A stretch of 64,000 nt of DNA, from NCBI GenBank assembly GCA_019843655.1, contig JACDQD010000003.1, positions 13,890,925 through 13,954,924 on the forward strand. Reading direction: 5' to 3'. Source of the stretch: Lethocerus indicus (taxonomy: Eukaryota > Arthropoda > Insecta > Hemiptera > Belostomatidae). A model generated the notes under the pieces. The model made no database searches and was not told where the DNA came from. It saw only the letters and a program-made list of their open reading frames with translations. Position 1 is the first letter of the stretch. Every line of letters starts with the position of its first letter. The position numbers and the translations under genes were made by a program. This document shows, in pieces, positions 1 to 10,869 of the stretch.

Positions 1-1293
1 GTGGAAAAATCCCATAACGATCTCTACTGAGAATGCCAAGAAAACCGAAACCGTATGGAGGCAGATGATCGTAAACCATTTTAAAATGAGAGATAAATCA
101 TTTCATTTAAACATTTTTTTATTTTACTATTCCGAAATAAGTTTGAAGCACAACTGGACGAGAAGGGGAAAAGATGGGAGGGAAAGTCCAACTGAGAAAA
201 ATGAAAATAACTTGAGCGTATTATAATAGCAGAATTGGTAATAACGAGCTTCTTTAGGGAACTGCTTTTTTTTAGTACACAAATTCCACTTGAATACGGA
301 ATAAAATTGGAGCTCATTTGGGAGCGGGGCTATTTCCATGCGAAACTCCATTTATGAATTGAATGAATTACTGAAAGAAGAATAACGTTTTTTTATTTCA
401 TTCTTTATTAATTTTATTCCGTCACCGTTGATTTAGAATTGATTATGGAATTATTATAACATACGTACATCATTCCAAAATACTGTAAACGTTAACTATT
501 ATAATGTTACCAAATCCTTGGTCTCTCGTGTAATAAAATGAGATGGCTTGAGATAATTACAGAAATATACCGTTCATCTTTGATAGAATAACAAAAATGT
601 AGGAAGAATATAAATTAGACGGCACACTACGCTGGAAATGAGTTTCCTTCAGGATTAAATAGGACTGATAACCGCAGTAAGAATAATACGGATTACATTT
701 GCTTAAACAATTGAGAACACTTTATTCGGAACCGCTTAGAATCGTTCATCTAGGCCTGTGTAGCACTACTAAATGGTAAACGGAATACGGGAGTAAAAAC
801 TGTGGTAAATCGCGAGCGAGGTAACATCAACTCGTTCCCCCCAACGGCTATCGCTCTATCGACACGTCGATCGAAGAGAACGTCACCTGTATACGCGTCC
901 CATTGTCCCAGTTTTCAATTATTTATTCTGCAGTAGATATGATTGCCTCCCTTTTTTTGCCGCGAACCGGTCCCCACGTTTCCGCAACAGTCCGCCAATC
1001 CATGATATTTTCATTCCATGAAATGTACGCCCGTACACTACTGCGCACTCCTCTATCGTCCTGCTACGTAGCCGCGCGATTGATATCACTGAAATTGGAA
1101 CAAATATGGATTTGGACGTTCAGTTTTTTCATTATATCAATATTATTACGATATATATATAAGTTATTTTCGGCGACAAAGGGATTACACTTTGGATGGA
1201 CGGGGTCTAAGGCGGTAACCATAAACGTTACACCATTCAGCCTCTAAGGCTGTAAACAGAAACATACCTCTTCAGCCACTTCCAACTTTTATG

Positions 1294-1296
<3 letters not shown>

Positions 1297-1358
<62 letters not shown>
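1297..1358. repeat. (TA)31 microsatellite
   Basis: An uninterrupted run of TA dinucleotides of about 62 bp. It is directly visible and likely to vary in length between individuals and to be assembly-sensitive. Confidence 0.98.
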
Positions 1359-1359
<1 letters not shown>

Positions 1360-1603
1360 CTGTATAAACATATCATTAGTAACACTCCATAGGCCTAAAT
1401 TTATAGGTCGGATTCTAGATAGTGGGAGAGTTGTATGTGTCTGAGCTAGTTGGTGCTCGATGATAAATTCAGCTTGGCTTTCGAGAGAAAAAACAGGGCG
1501 GGGCAGGCGACGTGACCGACACTCGACGATTTCAACTCGGAGAAATCAACCGGAATAAAATATCGCCTTTTAAACAGCCCGGTCTCCAGTGTTTAAACAG
1601 TGC

Positions 1604-1630
1604 CCGACTAGAAACGTGGCCGACTAGAAA
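1604..1630 (+). repeat. 16-bp spaced direct repeat
   Basis: CCGACTAGAAA occurs at 1604-1614 and again at 1620-1630, a 16-bp period. Just upstream, TTTAAACAG also occurs twice (about 1570 and 1592). It could be a small local duplication or paired binding sites; no factor is recognised. Confidence 0.7.
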
Positions 1631-1783
1631 TGGTGCTCCGATTTGAATTCTTCGCATCGGTGCTGAATGAAAAACTGCTGGATGAAAAAGCTCCAACAGT
1701 TCGATTTATTTATTTAGGAATCTTCTGTTTAAAACAACTTTGAAGATAATAATTTTAGATACGTCTAAATAAAATATAATAAC

Positions 1784-1804
1784 TTGTTGTTGTTGTTGTG
1801 GTTG
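1784..1804 (+). repeat. Short (TTG)n run
   Basis: Five perfect TTG units, then one interruption and a further unit. Low complexity only. Confidence 0.9.
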
Positions 1805-2438
1805 TTTTATTAACGGCTGAGAATCTCTGGATTCTCCGTATGTTTGTAAATTGACCAGTTGATCAGAATACATACCTGAATAATCCAGCGAATCTTCTAC
1901 AATTACCTAGTAAGATGAACGATAAATTAGACAGATGAAAACTCCCAGTTGAAAAGAACAAAAAAATCCATAGTGTTATATCTCGAATAGGGACGCTGTT
2001 ATAGGTTCTAGATGGGGCAATTGAGAGAGGGGCTTCTAGGGGAGTTGGAGCTCGGTAATAGCAGTAGTAATCCGACAACCGCGTTATTATCGGAGGTATT
2101 ACTGCCAATACTGGCTCCCAAAACTGGAAGTTCCAACTTCCACTCCGAGTTCAGAACAAAACTTGTTAAACGAAGAAAATTATCCCGTGCCCGCCGCCCT
2201 CCCGCCTCATCCAAATCAAATCGAAGTAGAAATGTCTAAATGGGCTGAAAGCGTTTCGATGGAATGATTGAATGGTGAATAACGCAAATAATGTTCACCT
2301 ACATATGTCCACATTCATAGTGTCTAATTTACTTAATAATCGACGAGCATATATTTATTTTTTTCAACTATAATCTACGAGATACCAATTTACGTACTTT
2401 ATACGCATAATATGCGTAACGTTATTCTCTATTTCAGG

Positions 2439-4720
2439 GCACCTACTCAAGTTCAAAGTCCCATCGTTGTTTCTCAAACGAAGCGGGTGCTGAATCCGAA
2501 TTTCCTCCTTAACCACTGGAAATTACATACATCCGGAGGTTGAACCGTTCCGGTTTTCGGTAGCGGTTAGAATCCGGGGAAGGTGGCAAAACAATAGTTG
2601 TAGGCCTGACTAACGGGCGGGACATGACGCGGCCGGGTCGTAAAAGGGGGCCAGCTGTTTTTATATATAACAGTGAGGCCTCGAAGTGGGCTCGAGAATT
2701 ATGTAGGTGGCCCGAATAAATATGGAAGAGGCCTCGAGAAGTCTACATACCTTTGAGCGGGCTCCAAATGAGCTCTCGTTTGGACACTGGGCACGTAGCC
2801 GCACCGTAGCAGGGGCGTCCTCCTACACCCCGGAAATATCCCATTAACTCCTCCTCATCGGAAGCCCCGACACAGACATTCATACAGGGACTCAAACTTA
2901 AATTACGATCGGTAATTAGCCTCCTCGTTTATCCGGCGGCGTTCTCGTTACCCCGTCCACTGACACATCGGTCGGGGCGATGGCCGAACTGTTTTTCAGG
3001 AATCACGCAATTTAATCAAACCTTGGAATATAACCTTGGAAGCGTGTCCTGGGGTTCAACTCGGAATCATCAGAGTCGGAATAGGAAGGTTATGAAATAT
3101 ATTACTTGGAGTATGTAATTAAAAGTTCGAGTTCGAATCGTAATCTATATACACCCGCTATAAGGAAGTAGCGATCATCCATATAATTTTTCGCTGTAGT
3201 CGCTTCAAATTAGCCAACTTGCTAAGGATCGCTCCTAACATAAACATTTACAAGCGGCCATCTCAGTAAGAAATTAATCAAAAGAATGAATTAATTTTTA
3301 AAACCTCGTAGAAGGACATTTATAATATGTACAAAATTATGTTTGAAATGTTATTGATTTTAATGAATGATTCTCTGTGTGACTGAGTTCGATAAGTAGT
3401 GAAAAAAATAAAACCGCCTTTTTGACGGCCTATATAGGCTACAGAAAAATAAAAAAGAAACGAAGCTGACAAAGAGAACCGGGACCGAGGGAACAGTCGG
3501 CGCTCGACGCCGGACGTGAATTTATATTAGTTATTATTCATAGGTAGAGGGCGGAGTGTCTCCTACAGGCGCGGGGCTCAGATTTAACGCCGGGATCTCA
3601 GCCTCATGAGAGTTGGCCGGGAAAAACAACAGTAAAAACAGGAGGCGGGTCGTTCGCCTTAGTGCGGGCTGGCTGCCATCTGTAACCGAGATTAGGAGGC
3701 AGATTAAACCATCGCGCCGGGATTGCGGTCGGACTATTCCCCGGCGATTATTCCCCTCCCCAGAAGAGTCACAACCGGGCTACAGCCCATTACCCGGGCA
3801 ATTCTCCCAGCACCGGCGAAAGTCTACTGCTAATTTGATTCAACGAGACCTCTGCCCGTTCGAAGGGTGATCAAGGGAATAGCAAGTCTAGTTCAGATTT
3901 TCTGCCACTTGAGTACCTTTAGGCGTATAAAGTGCCTGTGTTTATCGGGAAAGAGTAAAGAACAGTGAACACATTTGCGGACCAACAATTAGCCAATACT
4001 TATAAATATTTTATATTTCTTCCAGGTCGAATGTTTAAAACTTTTGAAATGCAGAGGTTCCTACGATATCAAATTTTAAAATAGTGAAGGAATCTCGTTT
4101 GTATAGCACTTCATTCGGTGGCCTCAGAGGAGTGACAGCAAGATATTCCTAATAATCATTATTGCGATAAATTAATACAATAGTACAATAGTATTTTTTA
4201 TATATATTCTGGTTAGCGGACCTCGTTATTTTGGACTCTAGGAACGGAGTCGGTGGGTGGCCAAGGTCGAGGCCAAACATACCGGCCGGGAAAAGGCATA
4301 CTACGGGTGATGAACGAACCGATCATATTTGGAGGTCCGGCCTAGTTAGGCACACTGTTACAACATTATGCAGCTAATTTCGAAACCAATTAGTTTGCAG
4401 TGGTTGCAGTCGGGCCGTGCAAATACGGGCACGAGACCGGCAGTCGCCGGCCAATCAATCGCTGCGTTCTGTTTAAAAACAAACGCCCCACAGCCCAGTC
4501 CACGTCGGTCGCGCCATTTCCATCAACAGAGCGGAATTTCTAAGGTGGCTCGATTTCAGCTAAATTAAATTAAGCGCCACTTATTCGATTCGAAGAAAAG
4601 CGGCCATGGGGAAGCCGGTTAATGTTATTGCCGCTTTGAGTGTTAAATGTCATATCGCGGCGAAACACAGGCGCCTGCCCGTCCGTGAGGGGTTCGGATA
4701 TAGAGGGAAGGAGGAGTAGT
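2439..4720. other. GC-richer gene-free block
   Basis: Several GC-richer islands (about 2440-3080, 3470-3860 and 4220-4720) separated by AT-rich DNA. Reading frames in them are up to 85 codons, overlap on both strands and have no recognisable motif. An acceptor-like TCTATTTCAG ends at 2437 and is followed by 34 open codons, which is weak evidence at best. At 2651-2673 an E-box (CAGCTG) is followed by a TATA-like run and AACAG. The islands could be enhancers or decayed repeats; the sequence alone does not decide. Confidence 0.4.
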
Positions 4721-7700
4721 TGCATATTTTAGGAGCAGTGGTGGCTAGACGAATGGGGAATCACCTGAGCCATCCCAGTACTCCGGTGTAGTACTTAGGC
4801 TTCAATTCGAGTGCCTGCTAGTAGACAAATTACGCATTCGCGTACTTGCGGTCAGTTACATATATAGTCATTTTTTAATAATTCTTTTCGTGTATTTGCC
4901 ACGAAAAAAATATTTGATAATAGCTTTCTATGCTAACATATTTCTTGAGTGTTTCACTTTATTTGGCTGCGAAAAAATTGATATCTCTTATATTTATTTA
5001 ATTTTATGTTATAGATTTAGAACAGAAATTGTTATTAATTTTTACAGCAGTATGAAAAAGAATGCAATGTATTGCATTTACAATAAATCTAATAACATAT
5101 TCAAATCCCAATTAGAATTTATATTCATAACAATGAAAATATTTCTTTGTCCATACATAATACTGCTCAGATACTACTGAGTTTTTCATATCAGAATCAT
5201 AAGAATGGAATGTTCAAACGAAGGCAAGTACATATGTCAAAATAAACGGTTCAATTGAGTTGCCGGTTTAATTAAGGACGAATATGGTCGGCCATCTATT
5301 GTACAATTACTCGGACGGATAATGTGTAACGGAAGTTATATTGCGCTATTGCGGGGAAACTTGTATTAACTTGCATTGGATTCCCTTGACTATACGTTAC
5401 AAGAACCATAATCGGTTAAATTATTAAGTGGACAGTTTCTTGCACGTAATCCACGTTTTATTGCGCTCCGTCCCAGGGCTAATGGTACGAGAAGGCTTCC
5501 TTTGTCGTTATAACTCACGGAAACTTCTGACAAATTGTCCACTCATCTCTATCCTTGACATACATTTTGAATTCACGCGGGAATGATTATTAATATTGAA
5601 GTCAGGTTATGTTAAAAGTTATTACACCATATACAAATGCCCACTTTTGCATTCAAAAATAATCGCCTCTAGTACCACGATAAGCTCCAACAATGCAGCT
5701 AAAGACAGGTTTTTTCTTATTTGAACATTTTAAGTTGATACATTCATAATGATTTTTTCATACATTAATAGGTGTAATTGGAATTATACAGGCGTGGATT
5801 GTAACAGTACTGAAGGGAGATGTATTTTGAGGATATATAGGTGGGTTTTCTGAAAAATAAATGTTTATTCTGTTCAAGCCAGACGTAATAAAAAAATTGT
5901 CTTATCGATGCCGCATTATTGGTTTCGCGTTCAGATTCGGCCGATTCAATACAATAACTTCCTCAGGATGGCAACATTATGGGGATAATGTCCGACGCGG
6001 GAATCAAACGCTTCAGGAGAAAAACCTTGCCTTTCTATGTTTATCGTTTTGCTTTATCTTTGAAGAGCCCCGATCGGAAAAGTAGTTACACTCCAAGTGG
6101 TAGTGCCGCTAGCAGCGGAGCCACTCTAGGCTTCGTCTTTAATGTCTTTTCTATCAAGAAAACGTTATTCTATTTTAAATTTTAATATTTCCCATAAAGT
6201 CGCTTCTTGTAAACGTCGAAATAACTGAGCCGTATACTTCTTTAAGTAATAAGCACTAAGTGTTGAAAAAACAAACAGTGATGTATGTATATATAATCTT
6301 AGATGATTCTCGTTTCAGTATTTTTAATTCTTCAGTGTTATACGGCGCTGATACTCGCCCGCAAGATTTTTGAGTGTTGCGGGTTTAGTATTAGAGTGAA
6401 ACAACCTCAAGTGGCCATTAAGAGGAGGTTTGTTTGATCGTACATTGGTCATCGCGAACGCTAAATTTCATTAAATTTCCAGCATCTATTTTAACAGATG
6501 TATTAAAATAAGGATTTAATTATAACTCAATTATGGCAATATGGGACGTGGAATGTAACTACGCATGGAGGTGAAATCAAGGAGGGTTGAATACAAGATT
6601 GGATTTGTTAATATACGGGTATGCTTGAGAGCTGAATATCCGAGAGTTTCCGTGTCAGCAAATCTGTCTCCAAGGTTTAACTTTAAAGTTGGCCTGACGC
6701 AGCGGGAAGATGCGACTCACCTTTCCCTATTTACCTAACGAGAATTAAACGCCGGCTCCCCTTTCAATTAAAACACTCTCCCATTAAAAACGTGTTGTTA
6801 GAGTACACGATTTATCCATTCAGAAGCACTAAATCATCTGTTACAATTAGTAACAGTAGAGAAGTACATCTCTACAACATAAAATTTCTAATTAATGGAA
6901 AATTAATATCAACATCTATTATAGTCCATTCTTGATTCTGAATTTAATACCTGTTGAACCAGCCTGTTATTAGTTGCAAGAATATTTTACAGGAGCTTCA
7001 AAAAATCCAAATTACCTGCAAATATAGCAGGACGATTCGTATACATTTCATAGGCCAAATAACAGATTTCTCTAGAAATGAAAAAACAATTTTCAGGGTT
7101 TTAAACCTGGCACGGCTCCTAATAATTCTGTCGATTTATATAACTGTATGAAATATTTTTACCACCCAATTTCCCGCAGAACCATCGGATATTTGATTTA
7201 ATTGAATGTGTTCTCCAGGCGGAAGGTTTACTTTCCAATTATGCACTTCATTGATACCGAATTTCCGTTAATTGGGGGCCTCGAGTTCGGGAATTGTTTC
7301 AAAATTTTCGTCAAGTGCATTTAAAACACACGACGGTTTCTCTTTATTGACTGCTTCACAGTTAGGCAATTTACATAGGTATTCGACCGGTAATGAAGTG
7401 AAACAATACGATTGTTCTACCGGGCACAATGAACACCCATGAATACAATATATCCTCTAGTTCCTGACTGTATTTTATTGGGATAAAAAAAACTCATGTA
7501 GTAGTCAAGAAAAATCATCGATTTTTGTTGGGTAAGGTTAATGTACAATTTAATACAATTAATTTTAAATAAAATAAGCAACCAATTGTACGAATTGTTC
7601 CCTCAGTAAAATCGTATTTCCGAAGCAGGATAAAATGTACATTCAATTAACGGGATTCCTGGTCGTTGGAATTTGTTAAGCAGTGACAAAACTCACCAGT

Positions 7701-7740
7701 TATTGAGGATACTCCAATATTATCGTGTTTGAGTACTCCG
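4721..7740. other. AT-rich intergenic stretch
   Basis: No gene seen. Frames of 65-96 codons (for example 4890-5180) are hydrophobic and Phe/Ile/Tyr-rich, as expected from translating AT-rich DNA. The only structured item is the hairpin at 6344-6394. Confidence 0.5.
6344..6394 (+). repeat. Hairpin copy of the GGCGCTGATACT family
   Basis: GGCGCTGATACT is followed by CGCCCGCAA, a 12-nt loop, then TTGCGGGT and TTAGTATTAG. CCCGCAA at 6358-6364 pairs with TTGCGGG at 6377-6383, and CTGATACT at 6348-6355 pairs with AGTATTAG at 6387-6394 with one G-T pair. It shares stem sequence (GGCGCTGATACT, CCCGC, GCGGGT, TAGTAT) with the hairpins in both arms of the element at 10139-14062. Its loop differs and the flanks show no obvious homology, so it appears to be an independent copy of the hairpin. 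Confidence 0.7.
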
Positions 7741-7791
7741 AACCGGTTTGAACATAATCCAAAAGAAGCATCGTCGACAATCAACCGGTTT
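7741..7791. promoter_or_regulatory. Paired Grainyhead-type palindromes
   Basis: AACCGGTTT occurs at 7741-7749 and 7783-7791, 42 bp apart, both in the same orientation. AACCGGTT is a perfect palindrome and matches the known consensus of Grainyhead/CP2 factors. The pair lies at the edge of a GC-richer island. Binding is inference. Confidence 0.4.
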
Positions 7792-8240
7792 CGACTTGGC
7801 TTGGGCGCAATATCGGAATGGGGCATTCTTTAACTATCGCGGGACTGGGGCTGCGATGAAAGGCCGGTCATAAAAGTCGGCTATCCGGAGCTAAACGGAC
7901 AGAGGGTGTTTGTCCAGGCGGCGGCCACTCGGCTGCCCAAATACACCGGCCCGGTTTAATGAAACCAAAATATTGTTGGAGAAAGGAATTGGACTGGCGG
8001 CCCGGCTGAGGTGGGCCCGCTTAGACCCGCGCAATAAAACCACGAGCCACCCCGGCATACCCCTAAAGATGGAAACGGACGATAATGGCGCCCAGATTGA
8101 ATCCTCATGAATGATAATGAGGGCGTTTAAACGAAAATTGTGCCTGCCGGACGATTATTACACGGAGGGCCCGCCGGGTTTACGGTAGGGCCCCGTGACC
8201 GATGTTATTGCGCGTGGTTAATTGACAGATGGAGGTTATC
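7792..8240. other. GC-richer island, possible regulatory element
   Basis: A GC-richer island containing CATAAAA- and CAATAAAA-type (posterior Hox/Caudal-like) words, TTAATTGACAG near its right end (homeodomain plus Meis-like TGACAG), and GGCCCGCCGGGTTTACGG followed by GGGCCCCG. The only frame (66 codons, 7910-8110) is not recognisable. It looks more like a non-coding element than an exon, but conservation cannot be judged from one genome. Confidence 0.3.
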
Positions 8241-10138
8241 TCTCGATTAAGTCCGAACTGCCAATTAAAGTAAGACTATATTTTATTACAGGTCTGGCAA
8301 TACCCGTCGTTAAACAAGTTCGAATAATTTTCTTCTGGAGACATTTGGCCATAATAAAACAAAAACAGGATGATTGATTTGTAGCAGCAAGATAAGATTC
8401 GATAATAGATTGCTAATAATAACAACGGTTGTTTTTTTAAGAGAGTGAAAATGTATTTCATTTTATGTAACAATAAATTTAAATGTTTTATTTAACGTGC
8501 TAGTTTATTCATTTCGTTATTAGTCTATAATCTATTGGAGATATCACAATGGTAACAATAATCTGAGAATCTTATTCTCGATTCAGTTAAGTGATGAGCC
8601 GGTAATTAATATTTCGCTGTTATATTTTAATTCCATCCTGTAAAATTGGTTATTATCACTCATTGAATTTAAACCTCGCTGGATAAAGTGTGCACATTTA
8701 TTCGCCTTAAAATTGTTTGAGCCACAAGGTGAAAGTAAATGTAAGGGCGCTTTATTAAATATAAGGGGGCCACGAAACGCGAATTCATTTCTTATTCATT
8801 CCATTTTCAGTTGAGCTTTTTGTAGAGCATAGACTAGATACCTAAAAGTGTAACGGTAGCCGCGTTAGTACCAGACTTAGTTCCGATATCGGACCCGCCG
8901 AAAATATTATATCTACGAATAGACAAATTTACACTATTCCAATTACCGTTAGGATAAAAAAATATCCGATCAGGTGTTAAAAGGGAGGAGCTCAGAGTAG
9001 GAAAGGGATATAGGAAAATCCAACAGCGACAGCCTCGGGCAAACTTTTAATGGAGTCCGGTTTCAGAGGTTTGATTCGAGGGCAAAAACCTCGGGCTTAC
9101 TCAGTTACAGATCCGAAACACCATCCGAAACAACCCGACCCGGTGATCTGTATTCTCAACCTGTTCCGCACTTGAAATACCAAGTTTCTATACGCCATCA
9201 GCTGCAGTTTCCGTTTGTTTGAGACTTTAAAGACATTATTAAGAGCGGTCCAGAGCTTGTTTGGATAGGGGTATAATGAACATTTCCTTTCCTTATAATA
9301 GCCATAAATTATTAACTTACTTTTAATGTATGTATTCTTGAATGTTATTATAATCATTGGAGAAGAATTCCGCGAAATTATCATACTATGCCACCAAGTA
9401 TCCACCACGAGTCCTCGAGCCCTAAAGAAATATCTTTCCCTACTACGTTTGAAATAGAGAAATCGATCCGAAGTATAATGAACAGTGGTCCCCAACTGGC
9501 ACGACGGATTCTCGTCCGGGGGCTTTAGAATGGAGGATTTGTGGGGCAACTGGTGTTGTGGAGAGTGACTGAAGGAAAGCCTCGGCGAATGCGAAGAGTT
9601 GGGAAACTCGGAGGCTCCATTAGCGCTCAGAATAGAAACCCATCCGAGAGTCGGACTTGTAAACACACCTGATTCTCCACCACCCGATGAGAGATTCGGT
9701 AACACATTTTTCCACCATCTACAAGAGTAAAAATGTCCTTATTCCATCCTTATTCAGAAAATGGATTCCGCTGTAGATTTCCGGTTCCAGTTACTCTTCA
9801 GTAAAATTTAGATTATATATATCAATTAAATTTAATTATTGTATAAAATATTATGATAATTAATTACTACTATTTCGTTTCACACCGAATCTTATACAGC
9901 TTTGTAATCAAAAAACGTAAAATTATAATAGTAGCCAGAAATAGAGCAATTGTTTGTACAGGGAATGGGAAGTACAGACGGAATAAATTAAATTAAATTA
10001 ACCAGATTAACTGACCCACTGATGGAAACTAATGTACCGGAAATATTTCAGTTCAATTACTCGGAGGTAGGGATAGGTATGTCATTAAAGTATACGTTAG
10101 GACAGTGTTGGCGACACAGTCTGAAGGTGACGTGGGTA
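8241..10138. other. Gene-poor stretch with one long unsupported frame
   Basis: Mostly AT-rich. The minus strand at 9097-9705 has the longest open frame in the window: 202 codons from a GTG, opening a few codons earlier after a TAA. It has no ATG near its start, no recognisable domain, and ordinary low-complexity Ser/Pro-rich then Lys/Tyr/Ile-rich composition. I do not call it a gene. Confidence 0.4.
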
Positions 10139-10158
10139 TTCCAACGACGAAAGACATG

Positions 10159-10378
10159 CTGCAGCAATTACTTTATTATGATTTATAATTTAGTGATTTA
10201 CGATTAACAACGTAGAAGTAATATATATTTACATATTATGATTGACTCATATTACTCATATTACATAATAAAAATTATCGCTGCAGCAATTATTTTATTA
10301 TGATTTATACAACTTAGAATAAATATTTATGTACATATTATGATTGACACATGTTACTGTAATAAATGTGGATGAAGA
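10159..10378 (+). repeat. Tandem duplication of the left-arm terminus
   Basis: CTGCAGCAATTA starts at 10159 and again at 10281. TACATATTATGATTGAC follows at 10230-10246 and 10332-10348. The two units differ by substitutions and an indel of about 20 bp. The right arm carries only one unit, so the duplication arose in the left arm or was lost from the right. Confidence 0.8.
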
Positions 10379-10398
10379 ACACGTTTTCTGTAGTGGCA

Positions 10399-10453
10399 GG
10401 CGCTGATACTAGACCCGCACGACTGGAAGGACACGCGGTCAAGTATCAGCGCC
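10399..10453 (+). repeat. 55-bp hairpin in left arm
   Basis: The 5' side GGCGCTGATACTAGACCCGC is mirrored by GCGGTCAAGTATCAGCGCC at the 3' side, around a loop reading ACGACTGGAAGGACAC. The first 12 bases pair perfectly, then one mismatch, then GACC pairs. The right-arm copy differs at only three positions. Confidence 0.9.
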
Positions 10454-10869
10454 GTAAATCTCACCAAATATCCCAGTAAAAATTTGTCTCGTTCAAAAAC
10501 CTAATTGCTTAGTATCTATCTACACAGACTAATTGAAATTTAATTATTGGGTATTTTCAAATCGAAAATGATGGGAATCGAATGGGTTCTTTTCCATTAA
10601 AATAATAACCAAGTATTTAAGAAAATTGAATAAAAGAGAAATTAATACAAAGGTAGTTACACAGGTTTATAAAGATTAATTATTAATTTATGTGCCCAAT
10701 GCTCTCACGTAACTATTTCTTCTATCAAATAGTTCGTGAATATTTCACCGACAAAAATATTTAGAATATCTGGAGTATTCATAAGCTTAGAAATAAGACT
10801 TTCCCTCCGTTAATATTCTCAATCTCACTTTACAAGCGGTATCAATTATCAGACGCCAATCTTGACAAC

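Larger units (their letters stand above)
1..2438. other. AT-rich intergenic stretch
   Basis: No gene could be supported here. Open frames are short and overlap on both strands without a recognisable domain. The stretch contains a long (TA)n array, a short (TTG)n run and a small tandem repeat, listed separately. A GC-richer patch at about 1490-1640 has no clear identity. Confidence 0.6.
10139..10869 (+). repeat. Left arm of long inverted repeat
   Basis: This arm matches the reverse complement of 13467-14062. Landmarks shared with the right arm are TGCAGCAATTA at the outer side, the 55-bp hairpin, ATCTATCTACACAGACTAATT, the internal AACTATTT/AAATAGTT hairpin, and TATCAGACGCCAATCTTGAC at the inner end. 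Its outer part is longer than the right arm because of a tandem duplication of about 122 bp. Confidence 0.85.

Noticed and set aside
3105..3145. GAGTTCGAATCG as a tRNA box B
   Set aside because: No box A at the right distance and no pairing acceptor stem.
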